DNA from: Aromatoleum sp.
GTDB taxonomy: Bacteria > Pseudomonadota > Gammaproteobacteria > Burkholderiales > Casimicrobiaceae
DNA: 6,988 nucleotides
Direction: 5' to 3'
Assembly: GCA_010365205.1 (NCBI GenBank)
Contig: JAAFGU010000125.1
Span: forward strand, 1-6,988
The notes under the pieces were generated by a model. That model was not told where the DNA came from and did not search any database. It saw only the letters and a program-made list of their open reading frames with translations. The stretch's first letter is position 1, and each line of letters starts with the position of its first letter. The position numbers and the translations under genes are program-made. Shown here piece after piece: positions 1-5,656 of this stretch.

Positions 1-977
1 CTCGCCGCGGCGTCGGCGAGGCGCGACGACGCGGCGACCTTGCCTTCCCTCTCGGCGATGTCCTCGACGGCCGAGACCAACACCGAGGCGAGTACGCACG
101 AGGCCATCTTCACTTCCATCGAGTCGGTATGTGCGGGCGCGACGATCGGCAACCTGGCGCCGAGGACGAGTCCCGCGGCGAGCCCGCCGGTCAGGCCCGT
201 GAGCGTCCGCAGCACGAGCGATGCGGCTTCCATTGTCGGCGCGATCAGGATGTCGGGGCGTCCGGCGACCTCGGATTTGATCCCGTTGGCGCGGGCGGCC
301 TCGGCGGACAACGCGCTGTCGGCGGTCAGCGGGCCGTCGACGATGGCGCCGCGGAACATCCCCAGCGCGGCCATCGCCTTCAGCGCGACGGCGTCGCGCG
401 TTGACGGAAACGCCGGCGACTCGACATCCATTGCGGCGAGCAGGGCCACGTTCGGCGCGGCAACGCCCAGGGCCATCGCGAACTCGATCGTGTTGACCAC
501 GATGTCCTTCTTGGCAGCAAGGTTCGGCGTGATGTTGAGCAGCGCGTCGGCGAGCAGGATGCCGTGCGACATGCCGGGAAGATCCAGGAAGCAAGCGTGC
601 GAAAGCCGGTGTTCGCCACGCAAGCCCGATTCGGGAGCGGCGACCGGCGCCAGCAGGTCGTCGTTGCCGAGGCTGCCCTTCACCAGCGCCTTCACCTTGC
701 CGTCGCGGGCGAGTCCGACTGCGCGGATGCCGGCGGTCCGGGGCTCGTCGATGGTGTCGACGATCGGCAGCCGAGAGATGTCGATCCCGGCCCGGTTGGC
801 GATGTCGCGAATACGAGCCTCGGGTCCGACCAGCACCGGCGCAAGGTACCCGGCGAACGCGCCGGACAACGCGAATTGCAGCGCGTCGGCCGAGCAGGGG
901 TACACGAACGCCGCCGGCAGCGGCGGCAGCAGCCGGACCCTTTCGACGAGGTGCTGGAAGTGCGGGCGGCTGATCAT
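1..977 (-). CDS. pta: Phosphate acetyltransferase (PTA_PTB family), 3' end outside window
   Basis: Predicted cytoplasmic enzyme that converts acetyl phosphate plus CoA to acetyl-CoA and phosphate. In taurine breakdown it takes the acetyl phosphate released by Xsc. I translated 325 residues with no stop before the left edge, so the C-terminus is missing, probably by little because the family domain is about 300-330 residues. Family signatures seen: VLVGPEARI near 48-56, ALVKGSLGNDDLL near 97-109, DGPLTADSALSAEAAR near 214-229, and GIKSEVAGRPDILIAP near 232-247. The closest relatives by eye are the phosphotransacetylase halves of MaoC-Pta fusions, but no MaoC domain precedes it, since an in-frame stop lies 15 codons upstream. 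ATG at 977 is the first start after that stop; its ribosome site is poor. It follows tauC by 180 bases and may have its own promoter. A phosphate butyryltransferase is the alternative, but the context favours acetyl phosphate. Confidence 0.88.
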   Translation of the reverse strand, partial: MISRPHFQHLVERVRLLPPLPAAFVYPCSADALQFALSGAFAGYLAPVLVGPEARIRDIANRAGIDISRLPIVDTIDEPRTAGIRAVGLARDGKVKALVKGSLGNDDLLAPVAAPESGLRGEHRLSHACFLDLPGMSHGILLADALLNITPNLAAKKDIVVNTIEFAMALGVAAPNVALLAAMDVESPAFPSTRDAVALKAMAALGMFRGAIVDGPLTADSALSAEAARANGIKSEVAGRPDILIAPTMEAASLVLRTLTGLTGGLAAGLVLGARLPIVAPAHTDSMEVKMASCVLASVLVSAVEDIAEREGKVAASSRLADAAA

Positions 978-988
978 CTCGCAAGGGT

Positions 989-1026
989 CGCAAGCCGTTA
1001 TGACATTGTCAACGCTTGCGGTTCAA
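989..1026 (-). promoter_or_regulatory. Candidate pta promoter overlapped by an imperfect palindrome
   Basis: In the sense of pta there is TTGAAC (1021-1026), an 18-base spacer and CATAAC (997-1002), a four-of-six match to each sigma-70 box. The stretch 989-1020 is an imperfect inverted repeat: outer arms CGCAAGC(C)GTT, with one extra base on one side, around a core GACA-A-TGTC. It ends 11 bases before the pta ATG, so it could be an operator or a leader hairpin. The similarity is seen directly; the function is inferred. A second TTGACA (1006-1011) lies inside the palindrome but has no good -10 box at the right distance. Confidence 0.4.
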
Positions 1027-1157
1027 AGGCCGACGGCGGGACACGCCCGGCCGACGGACGTAGGCAGAGGCTCTCCGGTGTCGCGTCCTCACCGCCGCCC
1101 GTGCGGCCGCCCGCCAAAGCCGTTACGCGGTCGCCCGGCGGGACGGTGCCGGTAGCG

Positions 1158-1991
1158 TCATACCTTGCCCTTCCACGGGACGACCAGCCGTTCGACGTAG
1201 CGCATCAACAGATCGAACAGATACGCCACGGCGCCGATCACGACGATCCCCATGATCACGATGTCGGTGCGCAGGAAATTCGACGCATTGAGCACCATCT
1301 GGCCGAGGCCGTACGTTGCGGCGACCATTTCGGCGGCGACCAGCGTGGTCCAGCCGAAGCCGATCGAGATGCGCATCGCGGTCAGGATCTCGGGCATCGC
1401 GGCGGGGATGATCACGTGCCAGATCACCTGCCATTTCGACGCGCCCATCGAGTACGCGGCATGTATCTGCTCCTGCGATACCGAGCGCACGCCGGCCCGG
1501 CTGCTCATGGCGAGCGGCGCGAAGCAGGCGAGGTAGATCAGCAGCACCTTCGACAGTTCGTCGATCCCGAACCAGATCACGATGAGCGGCAGGTAGGCCA
1601 GCGGCGGCAGCGGCCGATAGAACTCGATCGGCGGATCGAAGATGCCGCGAGCGATCCGCGAGACGCCCATCGCGATGCCGACCGGGATCGCGGTGACGCA
1701 CGCCAGCAGGAACGCGCTGAACACGCGGAACATGGACCAGCGGAAATGCGTGGCCAGCGGCGCGTCGGTGAGCTGCCCCATCATGGACTCGTAGAGCCGC
1801 GTGAACACGGTCTCCGGAGTGGGCAGAAACAGTTCAGGCACCCAGCGAAAATGGCTCGCAAGCCACCACAGCAGCATCAGGCTGACCATGGTGACGACGC
1901 TGATCGTCGTGCTGTTGCCCTCGCCCGGCGTCGAGTAGCTCGATGTCTTCGGCGGGCCGTTGCGCTCGTTGCCAGGCGCAGCCATCGTCAT
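1158..1991 (-). CDS. tauC: Taurine ABC transporter permease TauC
   Basis: Inner-membrane permease of the TauABC importer, 277 residues, close to the roughly 275 of E. coli TauC. It is a BPD_transp_1 (SsuC/TauC) protein. A polar N-terminal tail (1-28) is followed by a first membrane segment near 29-46, the conserved LFLPTPETVF (55-64), and hydrophobic segments near 88-110, 131-161, 205-222 and 244-262. The cytoplasmic EAA-type coupling loop that contacts the ATPase is AAYSMGASKWQVIWHVIIP (178-196), with the invariant glycine at 183. ATG at 1991 overlaps the tauB stop as ATGA, implying translational coupling. A second in-frame ATG at 1985 is better spaced from GGGGA, so the protein may start two codons later. 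Similarity to TauC (FYRPLPPLAYLPLIVIWFGI) separates it from SsuC with fair, not complete, certainty; the neighbouring TauA settles it. Confidence 0.93.
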   Translation of the reverse strand: MTMAAPGNERNGPPKTSSYSTPGEGNSTTISVVTMVSLMLLWWLASHFRWVPELFLPTPETVFTRLYESMMGQLTDAPLATHFRWSMFRVFSAFLLACVTAIPVGIAMGVSRIARGIFDPPIEFYRPLPPLAYLPLIVIWFGIDELSKVLLIYLACFAPLAMSSRAGVRSVSQEQIHAAYSMGASKWQVIWHVIIPAAMPEILTAMRISIGFGWTTLVAAEMVAATYGLGQMVLNASNFLRTDIVIMGIVVIGAVAYLFDLLMRYVERLVVPWKGKV

Positions 1992-2788
1992 TCCCCGGCG
2001 AGCGCGGCCGCGCCGGCCTCGCGATGCAGGATCACCGCGAGCACTTCCTCGCGGATGCGGATGAAATCGGGGTGCGACTTGACCGCCCGCGCGTTGCGCG
2101 TCTCGATGAAGCGCCGGCCGAAGTCGAGCTGGTATTCGTGCGAAATTTTGCCCGGGCTCGGCGTCATCACGACGAGGTGCGTTGCGAGGAAGAGCGCCTC
2201 CTCCACCGAGTGCGTGATGAAAAAGCACATCTTGCCGGTGCGGTGCCAGACGTCGAGGATAAGCTCCTGGATCGACTCGCGGGTGAAGGCGTCGAGCGCA
2301 CCCAGCGGCTCGTCCATCAAAAGCAGCGCCGGGTCGCTTGCCAGCGCGCGCGCCATCCCGACCCTCTGCTGCATACCGCCGGAAAGCTCGTAGATAGGGC
2401 GGCTGGCCAAATTCTCGAGCCCTACGAGCTTCAGCTTTTCGAGCGCGACGCGGCGGCGCTCGACTGGCGGAACGCCGCGCATCCGAAGTCCGAATTCGAC
2501 GTTCGCGGCGACGTCGAGCCACGGCATCAGCGCGTGTTTCTGGAACACGACGCCACGGTCGGCGCCAGGCCCCGTCACGGCATGGCCGTCCAACCGGATC
2601 GCGCCCTCCGTCGGTGGCAGGAATCCCGCGATGCAGGAGAGCAGAGTGGTCTTGCCGCAGCCGGACGCGCCGATCGCGACGACGAAATCGCCGTCGCGCA
2701 TCGTCAGGTTGACGTTGGAAAGCGCTTCGACCGTGCCGGTCTTGGTGGCGTAACGGACGCCGAGGCGGCTGATGTCGAGCGTCGGCAC
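1988..2788 (-). CDS. tauB: Taurine ABC transporter ATPase TauB
   Basis: Cytoplasmic ATP-hydrolysing subunit that powers taurine import; 266 residues against about 255 in E. coli TauB. All nucleotide-binding motifs are intact: Walker A GASGCGKTT (40-48), Q-loop glutamine 83 in VFQKHALMPW, signature LSGGMQQRV (135-143), Walker B LLLMDEP (155-161) with the D-loop GALD after it, and the switch histidine 193 in ITHS. The C-terminal part (SPGKISHEYQLDFGRRFIET, 211-230) matches the nitrate/sulfonate/taurine ATPase subgroup. The start is GTG at 2788: an in-frame stop at 2819-2821 leaves no ATG between, and the purine-rich GAAGAGA precedes it. It follows tauA after 122 bases containing a terminator-like hairpin and overlaps tauC by 4 bases. 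The weak start and the hairpin suggest lower expression than tauA. Confidence 0.94.
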   Translation of the reverse strand: MPTLDISRLGVRYATKTGTVEALSNVNLTMRDGDFVVAIGASGCGKTTLLSCIAGFLPPTEGAIRLDGHAVTGPGADRGVVFQKHALMPWLDVAANVEFGLRMRGVPPVERRRVALEKLKLVGLENLASRPIYELSGGMQQRVGMARALASDPALLLMDEPLGALDAFTRESIQELILDVWHRTGKMCFFITHSVEEALFLATHLVVMTPSPGKISHEYQLDFGRRFIETRNARAVKSHPDFIRIREEVLAVILHREAGAAALAGE

Positions 2789-2852
2789 GGCGTTCTCTTC
2801 GAGGCGGTTGTGGAGCCGTCAGTATCGCCGATCCGCGGGCGAATCAGGCAGC

Positions 2853-2886
2853 AAAACGGCGGCGCACGCGGGCGCCGCCGCCGTTT
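2853..2886 (-). terminator. Terminator-like hairpin (probable attenuator) between tauA and tauB
   Basis: Reading in the direction of tauA transcription, an 11-base arm AAACGGCGGCG (2876-2886) is followed by an 11-base loop and the perfect complementary arm CGCCGCCGTTT (2854-2864), extended to a run of four T (2853-2856). An alternative fold pairs GGCGGCGC with GCGCCGCC around a 6-base loop. It begins 25 bases after the tauA stop. A very GC-rich stem with a short U run fits an intrinsic terminator of partial strength, or a 3' stabilising hairpin for tauA mRNA. Termination itself is inferred. Confidence 0.7.
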
Positions 2887-2910
2887 GGAAACGACAGCGT
2901 GACGCCGGGT

Positions 2911-3912
2911 CTACTTCATCGCCCGCGTCACCCATTCGGTGGTCACGAACTTGCTGTAGTCCGCCGCGACCGATTGGAGACGACCCTGCTCCTTGAGGAA
3001 GTTCGCCTGTTGCGTGAGCGCCTTGGCCGCGGCGCCGTTTGCCCCGCCGCCGAGCCAGGCGGGCGACGCTTGTTCCTTGAGGTCGGGGAAGCCGTAAAGC
3101 GCCATCGCATCGGACACGTCTTCGAGCTTGCCGCCCGACCATTTGGCGACGGCCTTCGCCTTGTCCGAGTCGCCGGACCAGCCCTTGGGAGTCTTCTTGA
3201 AATCGGCGTCGGCATTGGCGACGGCCTTCACCAGCGCAACCATGAACTCGGGATTTTCCTTCGCGAACTTCCGGGTCACGATCAGGCCGTCGAATGTGCA
3301 GGCTCCCTTCTTGCAGATTTCCCCGGAGGTCATCACCACCTTGCCGGTCTTCTTCACGTTGGACAGCACCGGGTCCCAGATGAACGTCGCGTCGATGTCG
3401 CCGCGCGTCCAGGCAGCCGCGATTTCCGGCGGCCGCATGTTCAGCACCTGCGCATCGGTGGCTTTGATCCCGGCCTGCTGCATCGCGTAGAGGAGCTGGA
3501 AGTGCGACGTCGAGACGAACGGGGTGGCGATCTTCTTGCCCTTCAGATCGGCGATCGAGTTGATGCCGCTGCCGTTCCGCGCGACGAGCGCCTCTGCCGC
3601 CGCGATATCCTCGAGAATCCAGAACAGCTCGACGTCCATGCCCTGGCTGATGGCGGTGGCAATGCCGGTCGAGCCGACTTCGCCGAGCTGCACGTCGCCC
3701 GACGCCATCGCGCGGATGACGTCGCCGCCGCCGCCGAACTGCCGCCAGTTGATTTTGAAGCCGGTGGCTTTCTCGATCTCCTGGCTCTGCTGCACCCACC
3801 GCCAGGGGTTCATCATGTCCTGGTACGCAAAGGTGACGGTCTTCTGCGCCGACACGGGGGCGGCCATCACGGCGAGGGCCGCGAACATCAGTCCTGCTAG
3901 CAAGCGCTTCAT
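2911..3912 (-). CDS. tauA: Taurine-binding periplasmic protein TauA
   Basis: Substrate-binding protein that captures taurine in the periplasm and delivers it to TauBC. It has 333 residues, comparable with E. coli TauA (about 320). The signal peptide is MKRLLAG plus a hydrophobic core, with probable cleavage after VSA (residue 22, before QKTV). The mature protein tracks TauA throughout: VTFAYQ (26-31), INWRQF (54-59), VIRAMASGDVQLGEVGS (65-81), KKIATPFVSTSHFQLL (126-141), NMRPPEIAAAWTRGDIDATF (158-177) and FLKEQGRLQSVAADYSKFVT near the end. Type I signal cleavage is favoured because no lipobox cysteine is present. Two cysteines, 200 and 205, lie in ICKKGAC and could form a periplasmic disulfide. 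ATG 3912 is chosen because GGAGG precedes it and the signal peptide begins there; the upstream in-frame ATG encodes a poor signal. It lies 142 bases after tpa and 122 bases before tauB. Confidence 0.95.
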   Translation of the reverse strand: MKRLLAGLMFAALAVMAAPVSAQKTVTFAYQDMMNPWRWVQQSQEIEKATGFKINWRQFGGGGDVIRAMASGDVQLGEVGSTGIATAISQGMDVELFWILEDIAAAEALVARNGSGINSIADLKGKKIATPFVSTSHFQLLYAMQQAGIKATDAQVLNMRPPEIAAAWTRGDIDATFIWDPVLSNVKKTGKVVMTSGEICKKGACTFDGLIVTRKFAKENPEFMVALVKAVANADADFKKTPKGWSGDSDKAKAVAKWSGGKLEDVSDAMALYGFPDLKEQASPAWLGGGANGAAAKALTQQANFLKEQGRLQSVAADYSKFVTTEWVTRAMK

Positions 3913-3916
3913 AGGT

Positions 3917-3921
3917 CCTCC
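3917..3921 (-). promoter_or_regulatory. Ribosome binding site of tauA
   Basis: GGAGG on the minus strand, 4 bases before the ATG at 3912. It decides this start over in-frame ATGs upstream. The spacing is slightly short but the match to anti-Shine-Dalgarno is strong, in contrast to the weak sites of tauB and pta. Confidence 0.75.
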
Positions 3922-3929
3922 ATCGGTTG

Positions 3930-3945
3930 ATACGGGCATACGGGA
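3930..3945. repeat. Tandem 8-base repeat upstream of tauA
   Basis: ATACGGGC followed immediately by ATACGGGA on the + strand, 18-33 bases before the tauA start in the tpa-tauA gap. The rest of this 142-base gap shows a small GTCGG-GG-CCGAC hairpin (3970-3981) without a T run, and no convincing promoter. The repeat may be chance or a protein or RNA-binding site in the tauA leader. Confidence 0.35.
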
Positions 3946-4054
3946 ATCGGCAGGCTGACAGCGAAGGTGGTCGGGGCCGACGGGCAGGGAGGCCGGCCGC
4001 ACTGTCGAGACGCCGTACTCCTGGTATCAGCGGCTGCGCGCCGTGACAGGCATC

Positions 4055-5398
4055 CTACATCGTAGTGAGCGTCCGGCGCAGGGTTTCCGTGATCTTGTCG
4101 ATATGCGATTTTTCGGCGATCAACGGGGGGGCGATGATGGCGCAATCGCCGGTGGTCTTCAAATGCAAGCCGTTGTCGAACAGCTTTTTCTGGAAGTTGT
4201 GACCGCGCTTGCCGGGTGCCCCGTCGACGGCGAGGTCGATGGCCGCGAACATCCCGTAGCCGCGGATGTCGGTGACGACCGGCAGATCCTCGAGCGAGAA
4301 GACCGCATCGAGGAAATACGGCGACAGCGCGCGGCCGCGCTCGAACAGGCCTTCGTTCCGGTAGATGTCCAGCGTGGCGAGGCCGGCGGCGCACGCGGCC
4401 GGATGGCCCGAATACGTGTAGCCATGAAAGAACTCGATCGCGCCTTCAGGCGCGGCGGCCATGATCGTGTCGTGGATGCGCTCCGAGATCGCGACGGCGC
4501 CCATCGGCTGCGCGCCGTTGGTGATGCCCTTGGCCATCGTGATCATGTCGGGCGTCACGCCGAAGCTCTGCGCGGCGAACGCCTGGCCAGTGCGGCCATA
4601 GCCGGTGATCACCTCGTCGAAGACGAGCAGAATGCCGTGCAGGTCGCAGATCTCGCGCAGCCGCGCGAGGTAGCCCTTGGGCGGCACCAGACAGCCGGTC
4701 GAGCCCGCGATCGGTTCGACGAAGCAGGCGGCGATGTTCTCGGCGCCGTACAGGTTGACGAACCGCAACAGGTCTTCCGCCAACTCCGCGCCGTGCGCGC
4801 CTTCGCCGGGCGTGAACAAGTTCTCCTTCAGGTGCGTGTGCCGCATGTGCGCGATGCCGGGCAGCGCCGGCCCGAACGTGCGCCGGTTGTTGACGAGGCC
4901 GGAGAGCGAAACGCCGCCGAAATTGACGCCGTGGTAGGCCCGTTCGCGGGAGATGAAGACGTTGCGGCCGCCCTGACCGCGCGCCTGGTGGTAGGCGAGC
5001 GCCGCCTTCATCGCGCTTTCGACCGACTCGGACCCCGAGTTGCAGAAGAATATCCGGTTGAGGTCGCCCGGCGTGAGTTCGGCGACGCGCGTCGCAAGCT
5101 CGAACTGCTTCGGATGCCCGCGCAGGAAAGGGGCGGAAAAGTCGAGCTCGGCGAGTTGCCGGCCGACCGCCTCGGCGATCTCCTTGCGGCCGTGGCCCGC
5201 GGCGCAGCAAAACAGGCCGGACGACGCGTCGATGATCTTGTCGCCACGATCGTTCCAGTAATACATGCCCTCGGCGCGGACGACCATCCTCGGATCGGCC
5301 TTGAATTCGCGGTTCGGCGTGAACGGCATCCAGTATTCGTCGAGCGACAGGCGCTTGGCGGCAACGGGGCTGTGGAGCTTCGGTTCGGCGTGGCCCAT
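4055..5398 (-). CDS. tpa: Taurine (omega-amino acid):pyruvate aminotransferase, class III
   Basis: PLP-dependent cytoplasmic transaminase, 447 residues, expected to turn taurine plus pyruvate into sulfoacetaldehyde plus alanine. It is a fold-type I class III aminotransferase. Tryptophan 23 sits in the WMPFTPNR motif shared with beta-alanine:pyruvate enzymes; the PLP phosphate loop is SGSE (121-124); AYHG (154-157) stacks on the cofactor; aspartate 261 in FDEVITGYGR binds the pyridine nitrogen; and lysine 290 in MAKGITNGA is the Schiff-base lysine. Near the end, GLHLKTTGD puts lysine 414 where well-studied omega-transaminases carry the substrate-carboxylate arginine. ATG 5398 is set by AGGAGGT five bases upstream; the longer open frame before it has no family similarity. 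It heads the operon tpa-tauABC and is divergent from tauR. By sequence alone a beta-alanine:pyruvate enzyme is equally possible; TauABC, TauR and Pta argue for taurine. Confidence 0.85.
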   Translation of the reverse strand: MGHAEPKLHSPVAAKRLSLDEYWMPFTPNREFKADPRMVVRAEGMYYWNDRGDKIIDASSGLFCCAAGHGRKEIAEAVGRQLAELDFSAPFLRGHPKQFELATRVAELTPGDLNRIFFCNSGSESVESAMKAALAYHQARGQGGRNVFISRERAYHGVNFGGVSLSGLVNNRRTFGPALPGIAHMRHTHLKENLFTPGEGAHGAELAEDLLRFVNLYGAENIAACFVEPIAGSTGCLVPPKGYLARLREICDLHGILLVFDEVITGYGRTGQAFAAQSFGVTPDMITMAKGITNGAQPMGAVAISERIHDTIMAAAPEGAIEFFHGYTYSGHPAACAAGLATLDIYRNEGLFERGRALSPYFLDAVFSLEDLPVVTDIRGYGMFAAIDLAVDGAPGKRGHNFQKKLFDNGLHLKTTGDCAIIAPPLIAEKSHIDKITETLRRTLTTM

Positions 5399-5403
5399 GG
5401 GTG

Positions 5404-5410
5404 ACCTCCT
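5404..5410 (-). promoter_or_regulatory. Ribosome binding site of tpa
   Basis: AGGAGGT on the minus strand, a full Shine-Dalgarno match, 5 bases before the ATG at 5398. It fixes this start against the open frame that continues to about 5677. Confidence 0.85.
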
Positions 5411-5426
5411 GATGTTGCGGCGCGAC

Positions 5427-5445
5427 GCCGGCGGGACGGGCCGGC
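5427..5445 (-). other. Inverted repeat in the tpa leader
   Basis: GCCGG (5427-5431) and CCGGC (5441-5445) flank nine GC-rich bases, so the tpa leader RNA could form a short hairpin 16 bases upstream of the ribosome binding site. There is no T run, so it is not a terminator. In DNA this GC-rich, this may be chance. Confidence 0.3.
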
Positions 5446-5528
5446 ACGCAGGGCTGTGATAGCATCGAATGGGAATCGTACACCTTTGTAGCCGCTGCGC
5501 GCCCGCGCCGCTAGAGCCAGTTGCCGGC
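5446..5528 (-). promoter_or_regulatory. Probable tpa promoter region
   Basis: This contains the most AT-rich part of the divergent region (about 5459-5496). In the tpa sense it holds TGCTATCAC, an extended -10-like element (TGn plus TATCAC, four of six), with no recognisable -35 box 16-18 bases upstream. A -10 element without a -35 box is what an activator-dependent promoter would show, which fits a TauR-activated operon. Nearby there is a short direct repeat of GAAT (GAATGGGAAT). I did not find the CTGGAC-type repeats I recall for Rhodobacter TauR. Confidence 0.35.
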
Positions 5529-5583
5529 GTGTCGTGAGGCCAGACCGCGCGGCTCGGAGTGGCCGCGGTGTCGTGACACGCGG
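5529..5583. promoter_or_regulatory. Candidate TauR operator: repeated GTGTCGTGA, second copy palindromic
   Basis: GTGTCGTGA occurs at 5529-5537 and 5568-5576, start-to-start distance 39 bases. The second copy is part of GTGTC-GT-GACAC (5568-5579), which extends with one bulged base to CCGC...GCGG (5563-5583). It lies 73 bases upstream of the tauR start. MocR-family regulators such as GabR and TauR are known to bind direct repeats in divergent promoter regions, so an operator role is plausible but unproven. Confidence 0.4.
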
Positions 5584-5656
5584 CGTTGCGCAGCGGCGAG
5601 GGACTCGTCCGCCGTGATGCAGCATCCGGGTGTTGCCCGGCCACCCATCTGCCGCC

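Noticed and set aside
40..1155. A 371-codon + strand open frame at the left edge
   Set aside because: It lies opposite the clear pta coding frame and has a low-complexity Ala/Ser/Arg composition.
978..1157. Search for a terminator between tauC and pta
   Set aside because: Only short GC-rich complementarities (for example CGGG/CCCG near 1040-1052) and repeated GGCCGACGG copies; no stem followed by a T run.
564..2393. A 609-codon open frame on the + strand opposite pta, tauC and tauB
   Set aside because: It is antisense to three well-recognised genes, rich in Arg, Asp, His and Gln as expected for a GC-rich shadow frame, and has no recognisable domain.
1992..2522. N-terminal extension of tauC upstream of 1991
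   Set aside because: It overlaps the conserved tauB coding sequence, reads as Arg-rich nonsense, and the ATGA overlap gives a natural start.
3909..3923. Four-codon minus-strand leader ORF (MEDL, then TGA overlapping the tauA ATG)
   Set aside because: Its ATG-GAG-GAC is simply the purine-rich ribosome site region of tauA, and it has no ribosome site of its own.
4043..5404. A 453-codon + strand open frame opposite tpa
   Set aside because: The minus strand here encodes a complete aminotransferase with all cofactor residues; the + frame shows only shadow-type composition.
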